Shown here in pieces: positions 7,621 through 14,769 of a stretch of DNA of 15,516 nt. The position numbers and the translations under genes were made by a program. Position 1 is the stretch's first letter. Every line of letters begins with the position of its first letter. This DNA comes from Pseudomonadota bacterium (GTDB lineage Bacteria > Pseudomonadota > Alphaproteobacteria > Rhizobiales > Hyphomicrobiaceae), in contig JAEZAW010000200.1 in assembly GCA_023430315.1 (NCBI GenBank), positions 1-15,516 on the forward strand, in the 5' to 3' direction. The notes under the pieces are model-generated. The model was not told the DNA's origin and made no database searches. It saw only the letters and a program-made list of their open reading frames with translations.

Positions 7621-8220
7621 ATGCGACGCCTCTCTCTTGCCCTTGCTGCAGCCACTGCAATTGCGGTCGCCGCCCCGGCGTACGCACAACAGCCCGCGCC
7701 ATCGACCGCACCGGCTGCGGAAGTTCAGATTCCGCGCGGCGTCTTCTTCCGCGGCCAGGCGGAAGGCCAGATTCTCTCGAGCGACAATCTCATCGGCGCC
7801 AAGATCTATGGCCCCGACGACAAGATCATCGCCGACATCGAAGAGCTCATCCTGACCTCCGACCTGCGCGTCGAGGGCGTCGTCATCGGCACGGGTGGCT
7901 TTCTCGGCGCCGGTGAAAAGCGCCTCGGCCTGCGCTTCTCGTCGCTCCGCTTCGGCCCGGACGGCAAGGTCACCGTGCCTGAGCTGACCAAGGAGGTGAT
8001 CGCGGCCCTTCCCGCCTACGAGCGCCGCAAGCCGGCCAAAACCCTGCTCGAGCGCGCGACCGAAAAGGCGCGTGAGATCACCGATCGCAGCATGGAGACG
8101 GCGAAGCCGACAATCGATCAGGCTTCGGAGACGGCCAAGGAAGCCTATGAGAAGGCTAAGGAGGCCACGAAGGAAGCCTACGACAAAGCCAAGGAAGCTG
8201 TGCAGCAGCCGAAGCAGTAG
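7621..8220 (+). CDS. Exported PRC-barrel protein with LEA-like amphipathic helical tail
   Basis: 199-residue protein. Residues 1-22 are a signal peptide (MRRLSL, hydrophobic Ala-rich core, AYA before Gln23), so the mature protein is probably periplasmic. Residues about 50-125 match a PRC-barrel domain (LIGAKIYGPDDKIIADIEEL, then a strand-rich part with EGVVIGTGGFLGAGEK). The remainder, about 139-195, is very rich in Ala, Lys and Glu and ends in two near-identical 11-residue units, TAKEAYEKAKEA and TKEAYDKAKEA, like group 3 LEA repeats or other amphipathic lipid-contacting helices. The start is supported by AAGGA nine bases upstream. An EcfG-type promoter upstream suggests induction by general stress. 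The precise function is unknown; desiccation, osmotic or envelope protection is an inference. A hairpin terminator follows the stop. Confidence 0.85.
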   Translation: MRRLSLALAAATAIAVAAPAYAQQPAPSTAPAAEVQIPRGVFFRGQAEGQILSSDNLIGAKIYGPDDKIIADIEELILTSDLRVEGVVIGTGGFLGAGEKRLGLRFSSLRFGPDGKVTVPELTKEVIAALPAYERRKPAKTLLERATEKAREITDRSMETAKPTIDQASETAKEAYEKAKEATKEAYDKAKEAVQQPKQ

Positions 8221-8247
8221 CGTTCGAGTGAGCTGAGTAGATTTTCG

Positions 8248-8278
8248 CGGGCGTCGGCAGAAATGCCGGCGCCCGTTT
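8248..8278 (+). terminator. Rho-independent-like terminator after the PRC-barrel gene
   Basis: 12-bp stem, CGGGCGTCGGCA (8248-8259) paired with TGCCGGCGCCCG (8264-8275) with one T-G wobble, and a stable GAAA tetraloop. It is followed by TTT (8276-8278). It starts 28 bases past the stop of the PRC-barrel gene. The T-tract is short but the stem is very strong. Confidence 0.7.
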
Positions 8279-8320
8279 CGCGTCTTCGACGCGAGCAGGG
8301 CTGCCGCCCTTGCAACCCAC

Positions 8321-8351
8321 TCGGGGGACACCCCCCGAACCCCCGTCTTTT
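8321..8351. terminator. Second GC hairpin between convergent PRC-barrel and thiolase genes
   Basis: Seven-bp stem TCGGGGG (8321-8327) with CCCCCGA (8332-8338), loop ACAC, followed nine bases later by a TTTT run (8348-8351) on the + strand. It could back up the preceding terminator or serve the convergent thiolase; no T-tract follows on the minus strand. Confidence 0.4.
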
Positions 8352-8368
8352 ATGGACTTTGAGAGCGC

Positions 8369-9652
8369 CTAGGCGCGCGCGCTCTCCATGATCGCCGCGA
8401 CACCCATGCCGCCAGCCGTGCAGATCGAGATGAGGCCCCGTCCGCCGTTCTCGCCGATGAGCTTCGCCAGAAGCCCAGCAATGCGCGCCCCCGTCGCTGC
8501 AAACGGATGACCGACGGCGAGCGACGAGCCTTTGACGTTCATCTTCGCGCGATCGATCGACCCAAGCGGAGCGTCCTTGCCGAGTCGCGCCTTGCAGTAG
8601 GCAGGATCATCCCAGGCCTTCAATGTCGCGAGCACCTGCGCAGCGAATGCCTCGTGGATCTCATAGAAATCGAAATTCTGAAGCGTGAGGCCCGTACGAT
8701 CCAGAAGGCGCGATACCGCAACCGTCGGCGCCATCAGCAGGCCTTCGCCAGCGACGAAATCAACGGCCGCCGTTTGCGCTGCCGTGAAATAGGCGAGCAC
8801 CGGCAGGCCGCGTGCACGCGCCCAGTCCTCCGAAGCGAGCAGCACTGCCGAGGCGCCATCCGTGAGCGGCGTCGAGTTGCCGGCCGTGAGCGTGCCGCGA
8901 TCGGACTTATCGAAAGCAGGCTTCAACGACGCAAGACGCTCGATGCTGATGTCGGGGCGCAGGTTGTTGTCTCGGAAGACGCCCGCATACGGCACGATGA
9001 GATCGTCGAAATAGCCCGTGCGATAGGCCTCCGCCGCCTTGATGTGGCTCTCATAGGCGAGCTGGTCCTGATCCTGGCGCGAGATCTTCCAGTGCTGCGC
9101 CATCAGCTCGGTGTGCTGGCCCATGGAGAGACCGGTTCGCGGCTCGGCGACCGACGGCGGTAATGGCGCCAGCTCCCGCGGTGAGAAGCCCTTGAACGCT
9201 GAGACCTTCTCGCCGAACGAGCGCCCCTGCTGGACGGCCACCAGCCGCTTCGCGAGCGGCTTCGACACCACGATCGGTGCGTCCGAGGTCGTATCGGAGC
9301 CACACGCTATCCCCGATTCGATTTCGCCAATCGCGATCTTAGCGGCAATGCCCATGGCCGCCTGGAGGCCCGTTCCGCAGGCCTGGATCAGCGTCGTGCC
9401 GGGCGATGTCGGTGCGAGCTTGGTGCCGAGGACGGCCTCGCGAGCGAGGTTCCAGTCCCGCGAGTGGCTGACTACCGCCCCGCCGACGACCTCGTCGATA
9501 TGCACGCCGGCAAGCCCGAAGCGGTCGACGAGACCGCTCAGCGCGGCTGTCAGCATGTCCAGATTGCCGAGATCGGCATAGAGCGTATTGGAGCGGCAGA
9601 AGGGAATGCGTGTGCCACCGATGACGGCGACCTTCCTCGTGGATTGTTGCAT
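8369..9652 (-). CDS. Acetyl-CoA C-acyltransferase (FadI-like thiolase)
   Basis: 427-residue thiolase. Acyl-accepting Cys92 lies in QACGTGLQA, the HEAFA motif has His333, GHPFAATGAR has His382, and the C-terminal CTAGGMG motif supplies Cys411, so all catalytic residues are present. The form HEAFA with GHPFAATGAR, and the length near 430, match the FadI/trifunctional-protein beta branch rather than the shorter biosynthetic PhaA-type thiolases. The expected reaction is thiolytic cleavage of 3-ketoacyl-CoA to acetyl-CoA and a shortened acyl-CoA in fatty-acid beta-oxidation. No FadJ-like partner is next to it in the window, so it may act as a stand-alone acetyl-CoA acetyltransferase. The start is supported by AGGAA about seven bases upstream. 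It stands alone: convergent with the PRC-barrel gene and divergent from the L,D-transpeptidase across a long intergenic region. Confidence 0.9.
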   Translation of the reverse strand: MQQSTRKVAVIGGTRIPFCRSNTLYADLGNLDMLTAALSGLVDRFGLAGVHIDEVVGGAVVSHSRDWNLAREAVLGTKLAPTSPGTTLIQACGTGLQAAMGIAAKIAIGEIESGIACGSDTTSDAPIVVSKPLAKRLVAVQQGRSFGEKVSAFKGFSPRELAPLPPSVAEPRTGLSMGQHTELMAQHWKISRQDQDQLAYESHIKAAEAYRTGYFDDLIVPYAGVFRDNNLRPDISIERLASLKPAFDKSDRGTLTAGNSTPLTDGASAVLLASEDWARARGLPVLAYFTAAQTAAVDFVAGEGLLMAPTVAVSRLLDRTGLTLQNFDFYEIHEAFAAQVLATLKAWDDPAYCKARLGKDAPLGSIDRAKMNVKGSSLAVGHPFAATGARIAGLLAKLIGENGGRGLISICTAGGMGVAAIMESARA

Positions 9653-9723
9653 AGCCCTGTTCCTGGCACTCGCTCGGATGGCGACTCATCTAGCTGGAAT
9701 CGGCCGCAAGCGCCATGACGACC

Positions 9724-9801
9724 CTAGTGTGGTGATGCCGAAGTCCGCCACCACTTCGCGGCAGGTGTCGGAGGCGGACTTCGGAATCTGAACCACACTA
9801 G
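9724..9801 (-). repeat. Inverted-repeat (MITE- or REP-like) element 1
   Basis: A 78-base palindromic element. The outer arms are CTAGTGTGGT (9724-9733) and ACCACACTAG (9792-9801). The inner arms are CCGAAGTCCGCC (9738-9749) and GGCGGACTTCGG (9773-9784), giving a 22-bp interrupted stem and a 23-base loop. It begins and ends with CTAG, and the ends read TA-GTGT...ACAC-TA. Its reverse complement aligns along its whole length with the neighbouring element, including the loop. It has no coding capacity. Confidence 0.8.
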
Positions 9802-9814
9802 AAACATTAGGTTG

Positions 9815-9890
9815 CTAGTGTCCTTTCGATCGCGAAGTTCGCTCGATACCCCGCCGCAGATGGTGACGAACTTCGCGATCGGGACACTAG
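9815..9890 (+). repeat. Inverted-repeat (MITE- or REP-like) element 2
   Basis: A 76-base palindromic element 13 bases from element 1. The outer arms are CTAGTGTCC (9815-9823) and GGACACTAG (9882-9890). The inner arms are CGATCGCGAAGTTCG (9827-9841) and its complement at 9867-9881, separated from the outer arms by a three-base bulge TTT on one side. The stem totals 24 bp with a 25-base loop. It is bounded by CTAG and is in opposite orientation to element 1. Confidence 0.8.
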
Positions 9891-9980
9891 TGCTCAGCGA
9901 ACACCTATCCAAGGCCTTGGTTTCGTGAGGGGATGCGCCTGTGGATCAGGCAGGGTCGGCTGCAGCGTGACGCGTTTGCA

Positions 9981-10187
9981 TCAGCTCGGCGGCAAGCGAC
10001 CAGTCCACGGCCGACAGGCCTTCCAATTTTCACTCAACTGCCGCAATAAGAATGTGTGGCGAGATTGAGGCAAGCCTTTGAGAAAGCTTGCCGACGGTAG
10101 GTTTTCGCCATCATCATGCGGAAGTGGTTCAAGGAAGAAAGGCGAGGATCCGGCCACGATCTTCGTCGGCTTGAGTTTTGCGTTCAT
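9981..10187 (-). pseudogene. Possible small ORF or decayed gene remnant
   Basis: An ATG at 10187 opens a 68-codon minus-strand frame (MNAKLKPTKIVAGSSPFF...) ending at 9981. It has no visible ribosome binding site and I recognise no family. Other frames of the same strand also look protein-like: one ends ASISPHILIAAVE, and after its stop the same frame reads LEGLSAVDWSLAAELMQTR and stops at 9954. This could be a gene broken by frameshifts and stops, or chance in GC-rich DNA. Only similarity searching can decide. Confidence 0.2.
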
Positions 10188-10258
10188 AACCAAAAGATGC
10201 GGGCACCGAGATGATCGTTGAGAAGCGGGAAGGTGATGCCGAGGGATCCCTCGCTCAC

Positions 10259-11530
10259 ATGGGGAAGTACGTGCGCGGCTTTGCGGTCGCGCTGGTTTTA
10301 GCGGCGCCGCTGACGTCGGCGAGCGCGTCGGAAGGCAGCGGTTGGGCCAACAATGTCTGGAACAACGGGACTTATGCCAGCGCCTACACGCAGCCGCCCT
10401 CGTTTGATCATTCCTTCGCGCGCCAGTGGGAAGCAAATCCCCCGAAGGGCTTTCCGACGCTCTCTCCCGAGAACATCGCCGCGTTGAAAGCGGCCATCGA
10501 TCGCTACAACGACATCGTCGCGAAGGGCGGCTGGCAGCCGATCCCCGACGCGCAACTCGCGCCGGGCGCCAGCGGTTCCGCCGTGGCGCTTCTTCGCCAG
10601 CGCCTGTCGATGTCTGGTGATCTGCGCGACGCCGATGACTACGGCACGTCCTTCTTCGATGGCTCCGTGGAGCGCGCGGTACGCCGCTTCCAGGCCTCGA
10701 ACGGCCTAACGCCAACCGGCATCGTCGACAAGCGCACGATCGCGGCCTTGAATGTTTCGGCGCCGGCACGCCTGCGCCAGCTCAAGACGAATCTCAGCCG
10801 CCTCACCGAAATGACGCGCGGACTGCCCAAGCGCTACGTCGTCGTCAACATCCCGGCGGCTCAGATCGAGGCCGTCGAGGATGACAAGATAGTTTCGCGC
10901 CATGCCGGCGTCGTCGGCAAGACCGATCGCCAGACGCCGATCCTGCGCTCGCACATTCACGAGCTGAACTTCAATCCTGTCTGGACGATGCCGCCGACGG
11001 TGATCCAGAAGGACCTCATCCCGAACGGCCGCGCGATGTCCCAGAAGGGACAGGACGTGCTCGCGAAGTTCGGCATTGATGCCTACGGCGGCGAGGGGAA
11101 GAAGCTCGACAGCACGAAGATCAACTGGAGCAGCCCCGCGACCCAGAACCTGACCTTCCGCCAGAAGCCTGGCCCCGAGAACCCACTCGGCTTCGTGAAG
11201 ATCAACTTCCACAACAGCCACTCGGTCTACATGCACGACACGCCGTCGGATCGCATGTTCGGCCGCAACTTCCGCGCCGCAAGCTCCGGCTGCGTGCGGG
11301 TCCAGGGCATCGATCAGCTCGCGGGCTGGCTCATGCAGGACCAGGGTTGGGACAAAGAGCGCGTGCTCGCCATGAAGAAGTCCGGCGAGCGTCTGGACGT
11401 ACGCCTCAAGAAGCCCATGCCGCTCTACTTCGTCTACATGACCGCATGGGCGACCGAGGATGGCGTGATCCAGTTCCGCCGCGACCTCTACCAGCGTGAC
11501 GGCGTGGGCGAGACGGCTTCGGCTTATTGA
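10259..11530 (+). CDS. L,D-transpeptidase (YkuD domain, YcbB-like) with peptidoglycan-binding domain
   Basis: 423-residue exported enzyme. MGKYVRGFAVALVLAAPLTSASAS is a good signal peptide. Residues about 100-165 form a peptidoglycan-binding type 1 domain (AVALLRQRLSMSGDL, AVRRFQASNGLTPTGIVDKRT). The YkuD catalytic domain covers about 190-375: the HNSHSVYMHDTP segment supplies the histidines and FRAASSGCVRV holds nucleophile Cys345, the SSGCVRV form seen in YcbB/LdtD enzymes. It is expected to make 3-3 meso-diaminopimelate crosslinks in periplasmic peptidoglycan; linking outer-membrane proteins to the wall is an alternative role known for related enzymes in Hyphomicrobiales. An in-frame ATG at 10211 would add 16 residues, but it lacks a ribosome binding site and would give an unusually long n-region. 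ATG 10259 has GAGGGA 12 bases upstream, somewhat far, so the start is moderately sure. It is a monocistronic gene with a strong terminator. Confidence 0.92.
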   Translation: MGKYVRGFAVALVLAAPLTSASASEGSGWANNVWNNGTYASAYTQPPSFDHSFARQWEANPPKGFPTLSPENIAALKAAIDRYNDIVAKGGWQPIPDAQLAPGASGSAVALLRQRLSMSGDLRDADDYGTSFFDGSVERAVRRFQASNGLTPTGIVDKRTIAALNVSAPARLRQLKTNLSRLTEMTRGLPKRYVVVNIPAAQIEAVEDDKIVSRHAGVVGKTDRQTPILRSHIHELNFNPVWTMPPTVIQKDLIPNGRAMSQKGQDVLAKFGIDAYGGEGKKLDSTKINWSSPATQNLTFRQKPGPENPLGFVKINFHNSHSVYMHDTPSDRMFGRNFRAASSGCVRVQGIDQLAGWLMQDQGWDKERVLAMKKSGERLDVRLKKPMPLYFVYMTAWATEDGVIQFRRDLYQRDGVGETASAY

Positions 11531-11559
11531 TCGGCCACTTCGCAAGTCAGAGAACGAAG

Positions 11560-11590
11560 CGGGCGCCCTCAGCAGCGCCCGTATCTTTTT
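11560..11590 (+). terminator. Intrinsic terminator of the L,D-transpeptidase gene
   Basis: Stem CGGGCGC (11560-11566) and GCGCCCG (11575-11581), an 8-base loop, and a T-rich tail TATCTTTTT (11582-11590). It begins 30 bases after the stop. This is the clearest Rho-independent terminator in the window. The convergent pirin gene ends five bases beyond it, so the hairpin could also mark that 3' end. Confidence 0.88.
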
Positions 11591-11594
11591 GGCT

Positions 11595-12512
11595 TCACTC
11601 CGGCGCAGGAATGAACTCCACAGAGTCCCCAGGCACCGTATCGAAGCGCTTCGCCTTCCAGTCTTCCTTCGCCGCCTGAATGCGCTCGCGCGAGGACGAC
11701 ACGAAGTTCCACCAGATATGCCGCGGGCCATCCATGGGCTCACCGCCCAAGAGCATGAGCCGCGCGTTGCTCAACGCCAGAATGGAGATGCGGTCTCCGG
11801 GCCGGAAGATGAGCAAACGACCCGCCTCGAAGCGGTCGCCGGCAATGTCGATCTCGCCCGCGACGATATAGACCGCGCGCTCTTCATAGGCTGGGTCGAG
11901 CGGCAGCACGGCGCCCGGCGCGAGCACCGCCTCGGCGTAGAAGCTCGGATGCGGGAACTCGACGGGCGAGCGCTGACCATACAATTCTCCCATCACGAGC
12001 CGCACGCGCTTGCCCTCGCCCGTGATACGCGGCAGCTCGTCGGCGCCGTGGTGAGCGAAGGTCGGCGTGCCCTCTTCGTGCGACTTCGGCAGCGCCGCCC
12101 AGGCCTGGATGCCATACAGCTCGTGCTGGTGTGACCGCACCTCCGCCGCCGTCCGCTCCGAGTGGACGATGCCCGAGCCGGCGCTCATGAGGTTCAGCTC
12201 ACCCGGCTTGATGGGCAGCGACGTGCCGAGACTGTCGCGATGCCAGATCTCGCCCTGGAAGAGATACGTCACGGTCGCGAGCCCGATGTGGGGATGCGGG
12301 CGCACGTCCATGCCGGTGCCGAGCAGGAACTCGGCCGGTCCCATCTGGTCGAAGAAGATGAACGGGCCGACCATCTGCTTCTTCGCCGAGGGTAACGCGC
12401 GGCGCACCTCGAAGCCGCCGATGTCGCGGGCACGCGGCACGATCACATGCTCGATCGCGTCACAGGAAAAGGCGTCGCCGGGAACGGGATCGTGGTGGGG
12501 GAGTTCGCTCAT
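11595..12512 (-). CDS. Pirin family protein (cupin)
   Basis: 305-residue bicupin. The N-terminal cupin carries the pirin metal site: RPHPHIGL (His73, His75) and IVHSE (His117, Glu119), matching the three His plus Glu that bind iron in human pirin and E. coli YhhW. The C-terminal pirin domain follows (LPLDPAYEERAVYIVAGEIDI, with RLLIFRPGD). Bacterial pirins include quercetin 2,3-dioxygenases and proteins that modulate pyruvate metabolism or stress responses, so the substrate cannot be stated. The start has a strong AAGGAGG five bases upstream. It is convergent with the L,D-transpeptidase and divergent from hrcA across 191 bases. Nothing ties it functionally to the chaperone genes. Confidence 0.92.
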   Translation of the reverse strand: MSELPHHDPVPGDAFSCDAIEHVIVPRARDIGGFEVRRALPSAKKQMVGPFIFFDQMGPAEFLLGTGMDVRPHPHIGLATVTYLFQGEIWHRDSLGTSLPIKPGELNLMSAGSGIVHSERTAAEVRSHQHELYGIQAWAALPKSHEEGTPTFAHHGADELPRITGEGKRVRLVMGELYGQRSPVEFPHPSFYAEAVLAPGAVLPLDPAYEERAVYIVAGEIDIAGDRFEAGRLLIFRPGDRISILALSNARLMLLGGEPMDGPRHIWWNFVSSSRERIQAAKEDWKAKRFDTVPGDSVEFIPAPE

Positions 12513-12627
12513 ATCAGCCTCCTTGGGGCGGCCTCATGGGTACGTTATGGGGCGCGTTTCTGTTGCATGAGCATAGGCGTCATCCACATGTTCGCAAGCC
12601 ATTGAAAACCGATGGCGCCACACCAGT

Positions 12628-12656
12628 TTGACGAACGATCGGGGCATTCCTAACAT
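12628..12656 (+). promoter_or_regulatory. Sigma-70-like promoter of hrcA
   Basis: TTGACG (12628-12633), an exact 17-base spacer, and TAACAT (12651-12656). Transcription would begin near 12663, giving a leader of about 40 bases to the hrcA start. No CIRCE-type inverted repeat (TTAGCACTC-N9-GAGTGCTAA) is visible in this intergenic region. Confidence 0.6.
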
Positions 12657-12703
12657 GTTGAACCGCCATGGCGCCTGCAAGCCTGCGCCCCCGGAGGTGA
12701 GCA

Positions 12704-13774
12704 TTGGACCAACCCACGAAGGAACGCGCGAGCGGGCTCATCCAGCTCAATGAGCGCACGCGCGAAATCTTCCGCCACATCGTCGAGTCCTATCTCGCGA
12801 CCGGCGAGCCCGTCGGCTCGCGCAATCTCTCGCGCCACCTGCCGATGACGCTCTCGCCGGCCACCGTGCGCAACGTGATGTCGGACCTGGAACACCTCGG
12901 GCTCATCTACGCGCCGCACACGTCCGCCGGTCGCCTGCCGACACAGACGGGATTGCGCCTCTTCGTCGACGGCCTGCTCGAAGTCGGCAACCTCACGGAT
13001 GACGAACGCCGCCAGATCGAGGCTCAGGTCAGGGTCAAGCGGGAGCGCTCGGTCGATCAGGTGCTGGCCGAGGCCGGCGACATGATCTCAGGCCTCTCGC
13101 ACTGCGCCGGTCTGGTCATCAGCGAGAAGCGCGACGGCCACCTCAAGCACATCGAGTTCGTGCCGCTCGAACCGGGCAAGGCGCTCGTCGTCCTCGTCGG
13201 CGAGGATCAGTCGGTCGAGAACCGCGTCATCAATATTCCTCGCGGCCTTCCGCCGTCGGCTCTCGTCGAGGCCACGAACTACCTGAACGCCCATATCCGC
13301 GGGCTCAATCTCCTTGAGGCTAGATCGACCATCGAGAGACAACTCACCACCGCCAAGGCCGAGCTGGATGCGCTGACGAAGAAGGTCATCGAGGCCGGCC
13401 TCGCCACCTGGTCCGGCGCGGGCGACGAGCGCAAGAGTCTCATCGTGCGCGGACAGGGCAATCTCCTCAAGGATCTGACCGCCATCGAGGATCTGGAGCG
13501 CATTCGTCAGCTCTTCGACGATCTCGAAGCCAAGCGTGAGCTCGTCCAGCTCCTCGGCCTCGCCGAGAAGGGCGACGGCGTGCACATCTTCATCGGCTCG
13601 GAAAATCAGCTCTTTTCGCTGTCGGGCTCATCGCTGATCGTCTCGCCCTTCCGCGATTCCTCGCGCAAGATCGTCGGTGTGCTGGGTGTCATCGGCCCGA
13701 CGCGCCTGAATTATGCCCGCATCATCCCGATGGTCGACTACACTGCACGCCTGATCAGCCGCACTTTGACTTGA
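12704..13774 (+). CDS. hrcA: Heat-inducible transcription repressor HrcA
   Basis: 356-residue repressor of the normal family length. The N-terminal winged helix (about 20-90) carries the hallmark sequence REIFRHIVESYLATGEPVGSRNLSR, then SPATVRNVMSDLEHLGLI and the SAGRLPTQTGLRLFVD signature. The remainder is the GAF-like and insertion regions, ending in GVLGVIGPTRLNYARIIPMVDYTARL, also typical. HrcA binds CIRCE operators, usually upstream of groESL in alphaproteobacteria, and is folded or reactivated by GroEL. The start is a TTG at 12704, supported by GGAGGTGA (12693-12700) with suitable spacing; no ATG or GTG in frame sits near the domain start. It is followed after 119 bases by grpE on the same strand, with dnaK beyond. 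Confidence 0.95.
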   Translation: MDQPTKERASGLIQLNERTREIFRHIVESYLATGEPVGSRNLSRHLPMTLSPATVRNVMSDLEHLGLIYAPHTSAGRLPTQTGLRLFVDGLLEVGNLTDDERRQIEAQVRVKRERSVDQVLAEAGDMISGLSHCAGLVISEKRDGHLKHIEFVPLEPGKALVVLVGEDQSVENRVINIPRGLPPSALVEATNYLNAHIRGLNLLEARSTIERQLTTAKAELDALTKKVIEAGLATWSGAGDERKSLIVRGQGNLLKDLTAIEDLERIRQLFDDLEAKRELVQLLGLAEKGDGVHIFIGSENQLFSLSGSSLIVSPFRDSSRKIVGVLGVIGPTRLNYARIIPMVDYTARLISRTLT

Positions 13775-13798
13775 TTTTGTCACCCCGGGTCATGATAT
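13771..13798 (+). promoter_or_regulatory. Possible internal promoter before grpE
   Basis: TTGATT (13771-13776) overlapping the hrcA stop, a 16-base spacer and TGATAT (13793-13798). The -10 match is weak. The 119-base gap between hrcA and grpE is long enough for a separate promoter, but read-through from hrcA is equally possible. Confidence 0.25.
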
Positions 13799-13893
13799 GC
13801 GAGGGTCGGGCGCGACAGCCTGCCGGACGCTCGGACCGGCAGCTCATTTTGAACATTTTGTCGCGCCATCGACGCGGACGAGCACGAGGACAC

Positions 13894-14646
13894 ATGAGCA
13901 ACCAGACCCACGACCCCCAGGCGCCGGGGAATGGCGCCGGGGCGCCTGAGCCTGAGTCGAACGGCCCCGGCGGCACCACTGCCCAGCGCGATGCAGCCGC
14001 TGCCGAATACAGCCAGCAGGCTGGTGAGACTGCCGGCTCTCAGGAGCAGGCCGCGGATGCGGCACAGCTTCAGGCCCTGCAGACAGAGAACCGCGAGCTG
14101 AAGGATCAGGTTCTGCGCGCCTATGCCGAAATGGACAACATCCGCAAGCGCGCCGAGCGCGAGCGGCTCGATACGCAGAAGTATGCCGTGTCGAAGTTCG
14201 CACGCGACATGCTCTCGGTCGCCGACAACCTGGAGCGCGCACTCGCCGCGGTTCCGACCGATACGTCCGATCCGGTCCTCAAGGGCCTCCTCGATGGCGT
14301 GACGGTAACCGAGCGCGGCCTGGCCAGTGTGCTCGAACGCTACGGCATCAAGCGCATTGCCGCGGAAGGCGCGCCCTTCGATCCGCACCAGCATCAGGCG
14401 GTCATGGAGCACCAGGATCCGAGCGTGCCGAACGGCACTGTCGTCCGCGTCTTTGAAGCCGGCTACACGCTCGAGGATCGCGTTCTGCGCCCGGCATCGG
14501 TGGTCGTCGCCAAGGGCGGCCCGAAAGCTGAAAAGGCCGCCGCTCCGCAAGGTGCAGAGGCAACAGGCGGCGGCGCAACCGCGCCCGAAGCCGGCAACGA
14601 CAATGGGGCTAATGGCGGTGCTTCCGAGACCTCTTCCGGGGCATAA
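13894..14646 (+). CDS. grpE: GrpE nucleotide exchange factor
   Basis: 250-residue protein that speeds ADP release from DnaK and works as a thermosensing dimer in the cytosol. The long coiled-coil helix spans about 55-105 (LQALQTENRELKDQVLRAYA, then MDNIRKRAERERLDTQKYA). The four-helix section follows, then the C-terminal beta domain with GAPFDPHQHQAVMEHQ and the signature-like VVRVFEAGYTLEDRVLRPASVVVAKG. Both ends carry Ala/Gly/Pro-rich, probably disordered extensions (about 1-50 and 212-250), which make it longer than E. coli GrpE (197). ATG 13894 is chosen because GAGGA lies just upstream and the extension before it does not resemble GrpE. It sits between hrcA and dnaK, consistent with joint action in the chaperone cycle. 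Confidence 0.95.
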   Translation: MSNQTHDPQAPGNGAGAPEPESNGPGGTTAQRDAAAAEYSQQAGETAGSQEQAADAAQLQALQTENRELKDQVLRAYAEMDNIRKRAERERLDTQKYAVSKFARDMLSVADNLERALAAVPTDTSDPVLKGLLDGVTVTERGLASVLERYGIKRIAAEGAPFDPHQHQAVMEHQDPSVPNGTVVRVFEAGYTLEDRVLRPASVVVAKGGPKAEKAAAPQGAEATGGGATAPEAGNDNGANGGASETSSGA

Positions 14647-14699
14647 GCCTCATGCAATCTCGCAGTGCAAAATTGTCACAAGGGTGTGGGTTGCGGGCG

Positions 14700-14728
14700 T
14701 TGCAGGCCCTCCGACGCACTCCTATATA
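14700..14728 (+). promoter_or_regulatory. Probable dnaK promoter
   Basis: TTGCAG (14700-14705), a 17-base spacer and TATATA (14723-14728). The extended -10 context CCTATATA also resembles the -10 region of alphaproteobacterial RpoH (sigma-32) promoters, so either sigma-70 or heat-shock sigma use is possible. The predicted leader is about 115 bases. Confidence 0.55.
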
Positions 14729-14769
14729 CCGGTGAGCCAAATCACCAACTCCAGGGAACCGGAGCCGTC

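Larger units (their letters stand above)
9653..10258. other. Long non-coding interval holding paired hairpin elements and a possible gene remnant
   Basis: About 600 bases between the divergent thiolase and L,D-transpeptidase starts. It contains two adjacent hairpin elements (9724-9801 and 9815-9890), a smaller hairpin (GCAAGC/GCTTGC, 10070-10091) and a minus-strand stretch (9954-10187) with protein-like sequence spread over several frames. Promoters of both flanking genes must also be here, but I could not assign hexamers with confidence. Confidence 0.6.

Noticed and set aside
6830..7711. 293-codon minus-strand open frame
   Set aside because: Antisense to bcp and running into the PRC-barrel gene; both of those have clear domains and ribosome binding sites.
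7441..8331. 296-codon minus-strand open frame
   Set aside because: Antisense to the PRC-barrel gene, including its signal peptide and repeats; no domain is recognised.
9724..9890. CRISPR array or tandem terminator pair
   Set aside because: There are only two palindromic units in opposite orientation, with no equal-length spacers and no cas genes. Neither hairpin is followed by a T-tract.
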